NCBI GenBank assembly: GCA_030268105.1
Contig: BSDZ01000013.1
Location: forward strand, 3,515,001-3,579,000
Length of the DNA stretch: 64,000 bases
Direction: 5' to 3'
Source: Volvox africanus
Lineage: Eukaryota > Chlorophyta > Chlorophyceae > Chlamydomonadales > Volvocaceae
In this document: positions 58,701 through 64,000 of the stretch, one piece after another
Layout: each line of letters opens with the position of its first letter
Numbering within the stretch: the stretch's first letter is position 1
Translations under genes and position numbers: made by a program
Notes under the pieces: generated by a model
Seen by the model: only the letters and a program-made list of their open reading frames with translations
What the model was told of the DNA's origin: nothing
Database searches by the model: none

Positions 58701-61700
58701 CGGCGGCGGCCGTGGCTGCTGTCCTCGTCGCTGCCGAGATCTTCGCCAGCAGCGCTTCACTATCGATCGCCGCTAACAGAACGTCAGGTCGACGGCAATA
58801 GATTGTACGGAAAGATCCTCCGTACGCCCATACCGGCGCTAGGTTGGGGGTTGATGACGAGGCCGCAACCAGCGTTGTAGGTGCCGGCATTGAGGGGGAG
58901 GGCGCTGTGCTTCCCGACCTTCCGCCAAGTGGCACTGAGTGCACCCATGATCTGTGCCCACTGCCGCCGCCGCCGCCGCCGCCGCCGCCATCGCTAATCC
59001 GGCCAAGAAGCTGCGAAGCCAACCTTGAGGGCCCGGAGGGCTGTGCGCCGGGCGGAGGAGGGTGTTGTTGTTGTTGTTGGTATTCCTGTACATTGCTGTT
59101 TTGTGATGGTGCTTGGCTGCGGTGATGGTTGCTGTTGTTCTGATGGTAGTGGTAGTGGTTGTTGTTGTGATGGTTGTGGTGGTAATGATGGTGGGATACC
59201 GGTGGGGACGGGAGATGCGAATGGTGCACATGACGCTGGACTGACTGATGCGTAAGGAGTCCTCCCTGGCCCTGGTGGGGCACTTGCGCAATGTGAGGAG
59301 ACTGATGGAGGCGATGGTGGGGCCATTGCTGCAGCGGCACCGTCTGACTGCCAACGGAGGCGGCGGTAGGCGCTATGTGCAGCAATGGCGGCGACGGCAA
59401 CATTGACGTCGTCGCCAATGTGGACGCTGCGACTCCCATGTCCAAGATTGCAGCGGCTTCGGAGCCCATGGCGATGCGGTCCAGGGAGGGTGCCGCCGGC
59501 GCGATGTCGAATACCGCCACCGTCCACTGACCCACCGCATCGCAACCGCCGCAGGCCAGGAAGCCCCTGTGAAAGGCGAGCGAACGCGGCGCCGTGTGTG
59601 ATTGCTCGCTAAATCAGAAACAATGTAAGAAGTCCTGAAAAGAGCGGTACGTGTATAAGAGGAGAATGAGAAGGAAGATATCATTTAATACCACGAGGGA
59701 GAGGGAGAGGGAGAGGGAGAGGGAGAGGGAGAGGGCGCTCCTCTTCCTAACGAGACGCAGTCAGAGGAGGAATCATCCTCGGAATGCACCAGGGGTGTGC
59801 AGCGTGATTGCGTGATGCGTTTGGTAGGATGCGTGCAGCAGGCCGGGGGGGGGGGAAGAGGTGGAGGGGCGAAGAGGGGGAGAGGGGGAGAGGGGGAGAG
59901 GGGGAGAGGGGGAGAGGGGGAGAGGGGGAGAGGGGGAGAGGGGGAGAGGGGGAGAGGGGGAGAGGGGGAGAGGGGAGAGGATCTGCGAATTTATGGAAAT
60001 GCCGAGACATCAGCGTGCGGTACGGGCGCATTGAAGGAACCCTCATCTAGCAGCCGTACACAGACGCAACGCACCACGGTCACTCACGGGATTCCCCCCA
60101 ACCCCAAGTGCGCTTCCTCGCCGGGGCGGTCCCGGAACGTGGCTCGCCCCTCCCCCCTTTTGCTTGGCAGCTCTGAAGAGGATCGTTCCGAAGCCTCCAA
60201 CCCGGCCACCCGGACCGTCCTGTTGCTATCTGAACCTTGATCTGGACGCGCACGGATGTTCCTTGGATCACTTTCAAAACACACACACAAACACACAAAC
60301 ACACATACGCGCACCTTCGAAAGCTCCAAGACACGACTTCCGGCATGCCGTACGGATATGTCCGGCAAACCCGTAAGACGCAGCCCCGCTCCAGGCACAC
60401 CAACGCAACACTGCCATCCTCTGCCGCGCTCACCACGCACTGACTGAACTCCGGCGGCGCATGGGTTTCGGAGCCTCGTGGCAGCAGTACACGCCCTACA
60501 GCGGCACCGTGAGGGTGCAGCGCGAAGACCGGCCTCCCGAACATAGCCGCGTGGGTGTGCCAGCCGCGGAGCGACCCGTCGGAACCCCCCGTCAGGAGGA
60601 CACGTACGGCATAGCTTCCGTTGCCGTTCGCCACATCACCAGCTGCGGCGACGCCGCCAGAGGCTCTTGCGACACCGCCAGTGATGAGGTGAGCGTACGA
60701 AGCGAGCGATGGGGACGAGGCGGGATGATTGACCGATGCTGTGTTGGCGGCGGCAGCGGCGGCGGCGGTGGCACTTGCCGCCGGCATGATGCTCACCAAA
60801 ACCTCGAGCTGCGTGTCGTACAGTCATTATGGCGAAGGGAAAGTGGGAAGGTGGGAAAGTGCTCAGCGTGAGGGTGATGGTTGGATTTATCTCCGAGTGA
60901 GCACTGAATAGATCCTCAATATTATATAGAAGCCGTATATTGAGCTGTTCATAATCCTCGTGTTACAAAGCTGATGGCAAACAGCTCTCCTCCAAACTTA
61001 GCACTTGTTCTCTGAAAACATAAATCTTGCAAAACAAATATGGAGTTGTGTAAAGTACAGATACTTAAACACCCGGTCCGATTAGTGCGAGTGCATCCTG
61101 AGCTGCTCGAGCAGACGGGAGGTGTGTACGACGGAAAAAATTCAAGCCGTACAGATAAGTTCGTGTCGTACCTGACAAGTCACTGGCCCAATATGGCCGC
61201 GCATGCTGCCTGCACGACCAGGTCGCATCACCGCTGGCGGCACCGGAATCCCGAATGATTCCCCGCAGCCACCGCTGTTGTCGTACCGGTATCCATCACC
61301 GTCATTGTCGGCATGCCAATGTCCGGCGTCATCATCCCCCCTGACGGACGCCTGCAAGAGCGAGGACGTCGCATGTTTGAACCCACCATCCGCCGTACAA
61401 CAGTGAGGCACCGACGGAACAGTATACGCGCCCGCGTCGTAGTAGTGCATCTCGCCATCGGCCATACAGTGCAGTACGACGGCCTCTCCCGCTGCGGTGC
61501 CGTCACACACGAGCACAGACGCCGACACCACTGCCGCTGACGTGTAAGTGGGCGCGGAGGATCCAATCCCAACATCCACTCCCTCATTGCCCGCTCGTAC
61601 AACTGCCAGGACGTCTTGCGGCTGTGCCGTACAGTCCCGCTTTCCATTGCTCCAAGGAATGCATTTTTGCCCAGCGTCCCAACGCTCGTACAAGCATGCC

Positions 61701-62998
61701 GGCAATCCCCGCTGGGCCCCGCCGCCAGATGAATCCCGACGGATCCGGCCGCCGCCGCCATGTCTGCAAGGTACATCCGGCGATGCTGGCGGTCCGTACA
61801 AGCTATTGCCATCGCCTGCGATGGTGGTGGTGGCGGCGGCTGCCGACGTCGCGGCAAATCCATTTCCGCTACAATATCGTTTGGTGACTTTACCAACGTC
61901 AATGCGCCGCCGCACTCGGATCACTTCCGAGTCGGGCAACAGACCGTTGTCATCGTCGGCCACCGCATCTGCACTACCGCGACCATCGCTCCTGCCGTCC
62001 CGTACAGCTTCGTACCCGCCGTACTGGCGCACCGTACCCCGCACACTGCATCCGCCGTCCGTGCCTTCCTCGCACGCGAAATCCCACACTGATCCATGGT
62101 CAGCCTGCGCAGCCGCCGCCGCACCGCCACCCGCCCTGCCGCATCCATGGCGCAGCATGGCGCGGCGGCGGCGGCGGCGGCGAGCAGTATGCGCCCGCCA
62201 CGTAACGGCCGCCGCGGCGGCCCATCCGTCATGTAATGATCCTACCAGTGGCACCAAATTCGCTTCTGCCAGCGACCTCTCCCTTCCAGAGGAAGAGACA
62301 GCTCTAATTGCCGCTGCCGCCTCAGCCGCAAGCGGCGACGCCTGCCGTGCGACGTAGGGGAGTGAGTGCGGGCGGGACAGCGGCCACTGCAGCACGGACA
62401 CCGTCGCCGGCCTCGCATCCCCCTGGTAGCAATGCACCCCCAAAACCCATCCCTCCAAGCCGCCGCCGTCGCCCCTGCCAACATCGCCTCTGCCGCTACA
62501 GTTCCCGTCCCCTGCACCAATGTTACAGACGCCATCACCGCCGCCCTGAGTCGGCAGATAACCGCAGAAGGCCGTTGTGGCGCAACACAGCGCATCCGCC
62601 AAATGTGACGGTGCTGAATAGCAAGATGGCCACCCAGTTTGGCGCGCCTCCAACAGCTGTGTCCCAAAGCTGGCCGCCGCTGGCGCTGGGGGCGCTGCCG
62701 CCGCCGACAGCTCCTGTACAGCAAGGATCCGCCCGTCCGACGTCAGCGACACGACTTGCTGCCTACCCGCACCGTCCCAGCTCAGGACCTGTAATACGAC
62801 AGCGCCGCGAGTGGAAGCATCGTGACCGTGGTGGTGGCGATGGTGATTGGTGCGCTGGCGCCAGTGGTGGATCGGCCGCGCTGACCCGTGGGTCAGTGAC
62901 AGACCCACGCCCTCGCCGTGCAGGCTTTGGTGCATCTGCTTCTCCGAGGTCTCCTGGGGTCCAGCATGGGCGCCGAGGGCCGCCATCGTGCCGCTGCC

Positions 62999-63029
<31 letters not shown>

Positions 63030-64000
63030 TGCCCACCTCTTGCCGCCGTTGCGAGGTTCACCTGCAGTCCCGAGAACTCCCCTTCCTGAGCCGGCGACGG
63101 CCGCCCCGGCAGCTGCAGCTGCAGCTCCTGCTGGGGTGCAGACCGGGCCGGGGATTGTGCGTGGGACTGCTGCGCCTGCCCCTGACACCGCCCCTCTCCA
63201 GACTCGATTTCATGCAGGCCGTCCATAGCGGCGGGAGCGCCTGATAACACTTGAGCAGAACCGTTTAGCGGCAGTAGCACCTGTGGCTGCTGTAGCTGTG
63301 GCTGTAGCTGTGGTCGTGACTGCTGCTTTCTCCCTTTAGACGGCGACTGGGCCTGCGGTGGCTGCAGCACAGACGAGGAGGCCGCTGAGCCGCCTCCACC
63401 ACCCCGTGGCGGCAAATATACCGCGAAGGACAGACGCGCCAGGTCGGGAGAACAACTCTTTGTCAACAGCTCATCGTCATAGTCAGCCATCCGCTGGTCC
63501 AGGTTCGACCCTGCAACTGGTACTGCTACTGCGGCGGTGGGGGTTAATGCTGTCCCTGCGACTGGAGCTGGCGGTCGCGGTACATCAATACCTTTAACAG
63601 CAGCAACCGCAGCCGTACATCTAGGAAAAGGAGAAGTGCGTGAGTCGGAGCAATTTGCGGTGTTAGGAGCTGCTGCAGGCCGCGGCGGCTGTGCGGGTGA
63701 AGACAGAGCCAGAACACTCCGAGACAGGCCGGGTTCAAGCTCAGAGGGACGCGGGTAACCAGCTTCCACGAACTCCAGTGATGACGTCACAGCAGCAGTA
63801 GCAGAAACAGCAGCTGCAGCAGTAGCAGTAGTGAAGGTCGCAGTGGCCGGGCCGGCCATGCCCGAAATGGAGTGGGGCTGCCGAGCCGCCGCTCCCAACA
63901 GCTCGGCGGCTGTCGCAGCCGCCGCCATTTCTCCGACCGCCTTCACTCTAGCCGCTGTCAGCGGCTCTTCCTCCTCCCAAGTGCCCAGTACGAGCAGGTG
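51691..64000 (-). CDS. WDR7: WDR7 / rabconnectin-3 beta-like WD40 protein, 5' end outside the window
   Basis: One long minus-strand gene: exons 64000(open)-61172, 60808-60315, 59566-57676, 57096-55928, 55758-55478, 54912-54677, [one or more small exons about 54200-54070 unresolved], 53979-53638, 52344-51691. Resolved joins are GT-AG and in phase; at least 2631 residues. WD-repeat blocks: HLLVLGTW at the edge, MRGHIGPVTC, VRVLLTGGSDGSLRGWHT, FSQCVVSAAEDGSVALV and RRGFLACGGCDAVGQWTV match the N-terminal WDR7 propeller. An alpha-helical middle (DLSDKKALVALVSMLHPWVS, RDAARRLLSAYTKPWALDT) and a C-terminal WD end (YVIVYDLEHGN, GGVAALQFSPQGDHLAVLV, FRLRWSGQSCVELLRNRTAI) complete it. Relatives regulate V-ATPase assembly and endosomal acidification with DmX-like partners. 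Length far exceeds animal WDR7 because of Ala/Gln/Gly/Ser/His insertions. The reading frame of 55758-55478 follows phase only; another open frame competes there. Confidence 0.78.
52542..52553. repeat. GACCCATGGGTC palindrome, copy 1 (intron)
   Basis: Exact copy of the 12-bp palindrome that recurs in this gene (others at 55646, 56704, 58135; one-mismatch copies at 57064 and 62883). This one is in the last intron of the WDR7-like gene, so it is not explained by coding constraint. Confidence 0.95.
52714..52789. repeat. Palindromic GT/AT/AC microsatellite with unique arms
   Basis: A (GT)n-(AT)n-(AC)n tract is flanked by perfectly complementary unique sequence: AATGAACGTGTTTGCG on the left and its reverse complement on the right. 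The whole block can fold into one long hairpin. It sits in an intron of the WDR7-like gene. Confidence 0.92.
52802..52967. repeat. Perfect 34-bp inverted repeat, 98-bp loop (MITE-like or hairpin RNA)
   Basis: Bases 52802-52835 (beginning ACCCGTAATCG, ending CAGTTTGGACT) are repeated as an exact reverse complement at 52934-52967. The interior is 98 bases and AT-rich, with no open frame. No clear target-site duplication is visible at the outer ends. It lies in the last intron of the WDR7-like gene. Confidence 0.93.
53455..53595. repeat. Palindromic CA/TA/TG and CT/CA/TG/AG microsatellites
   Basis: Two adjacent symmetric blocks. At about 53457-53512, (CA)n passes through ATATAT into (TG)n. At about 53523-53595, CCC-CTCTCTCT-ACACACAC-ATATA is mirrored by TGTGTGTG-AGAGAGAG-GGG around TACATTTATATGCG. 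Each can form a hairpin. Intronic in the WDR7-like gene, directly beside its 53638 exon end. Confidence 0.85.
57560..57640. repeat. TTAGTTTCGGT direct repeats with CCCTAAA-like motifs
   Basis: TATTAGTTTCGGT occurs twice (about 57572 and 57604), each time followed within 25 bases by AACCCTAA. It lies in an intron of the WDR7-like gene. CCCTAAA is the plant-type telomere unit, but only isolated copies are seen. Confidence 0.6.
59696..59735. repeat. (GGGAGA)n hexamer run
   Basis: Six to seven copies of GAGGGA/GGGAGA in an intron of the WDR7-like gene. Confidence 0.9.
59872..59976. repeat. (GGGGGAGA)n octamer run
   Basis: About thirteen nearly identical 8-base GGGGGAGA units, a homopurine tract of roughly 100 bases in an intron of the WDR7-like gene. 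On the transcribed strand this reads as a pyrimidine run. Confidence 0.92.

Noticed and set aside
62308..63228. 306-codon plus-strand open frame
   Set aside because: Antisense shadow of the GC-rich WDR7-like exon; Arg/Pro/Ala composition with no motif.

Overview
The window is nuclear DNA of a green alga, most likely a volvocine/chlamydomonadalean species. Genes are broken into many short exons by GT-AG introns that keep phase. Coding exons are GC-rich and full of Ala, Gln, Pro and Gly runs. TGTAA motifs lie 100-500 bases past several stops. The gene set is that of a photosynthetic eukaryote: an LHC-like protein, a CtpA-type lumenal protease, a plastid-type sulfiredoxin, and ER and endomembrane genes. 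I cannot name the species. All gene models were spliced by eye from family motifs and phase agreement.

Layout: sulfiredoxin, minus (1974-3272); decayed Aurora-like kinase, plus (about 4024-5675); TRAP-alpha, plus (7368-8762); three-helix LHC-superfamily protein, plus (10399-12922); coding-like debris (13447-14230); SAC3/GANP-family LENG8/THP3-like protein, minus (14599-17774); unidentified exon-like segments including a SucA-like piece, minus (18211-19470); YjbQ-family thiamine-phosphate synthase, minus (20507-22755), divergent from an unidentified type I membrane protein, plus (23015-24978); an 18S rRNA fragment (25492-25665); terminal exon of a multi-pass membrane protein, plus (26301-27040); a long gene-poor stretch (27041-33044); F-box/LRR protein, plus (33045-36029); another gene-poor stretch (36030-40254); a 15-exon CtpA protease, plus (40255-47404); RNF5/RNF185-type RING E3 with a C-terminal anchor, minus (50339-51152); and a very long WDR7/rabconnectin-3-beta-like gene, minus (51691 to the right edge, 5' end outside).

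Functional themes: sulfiredoxin, the LHC-like protein and CtpA all belong to plastid redox, photoprotection and photosystem II maintenance. TRAP-alpha and the RNF5/185-like ligase belong to ER translocation and quality control. The WDR7-like protein points to V-ATPase or endosome regulation. There is no sign of operons, CRISPR arrays, prophage or an intact transposon.

The most unusual signals are in and around the WDR7-like gene. The palindromic 12-mer GACCCATGGGTC occurs four times exactly and twice with one mismatch, in both exons and an intron. One intron carries a perfect 34-bp inverted repeat and several palindromic microsatellites. Other notable items are an apparent GC-AG intron in the protease gene and a perfect 17-bp hairpin in another of its introns, the 18S rRNA fossil, and a bacterial-looking 2-oxoglutarate dehydrogenase fragment.
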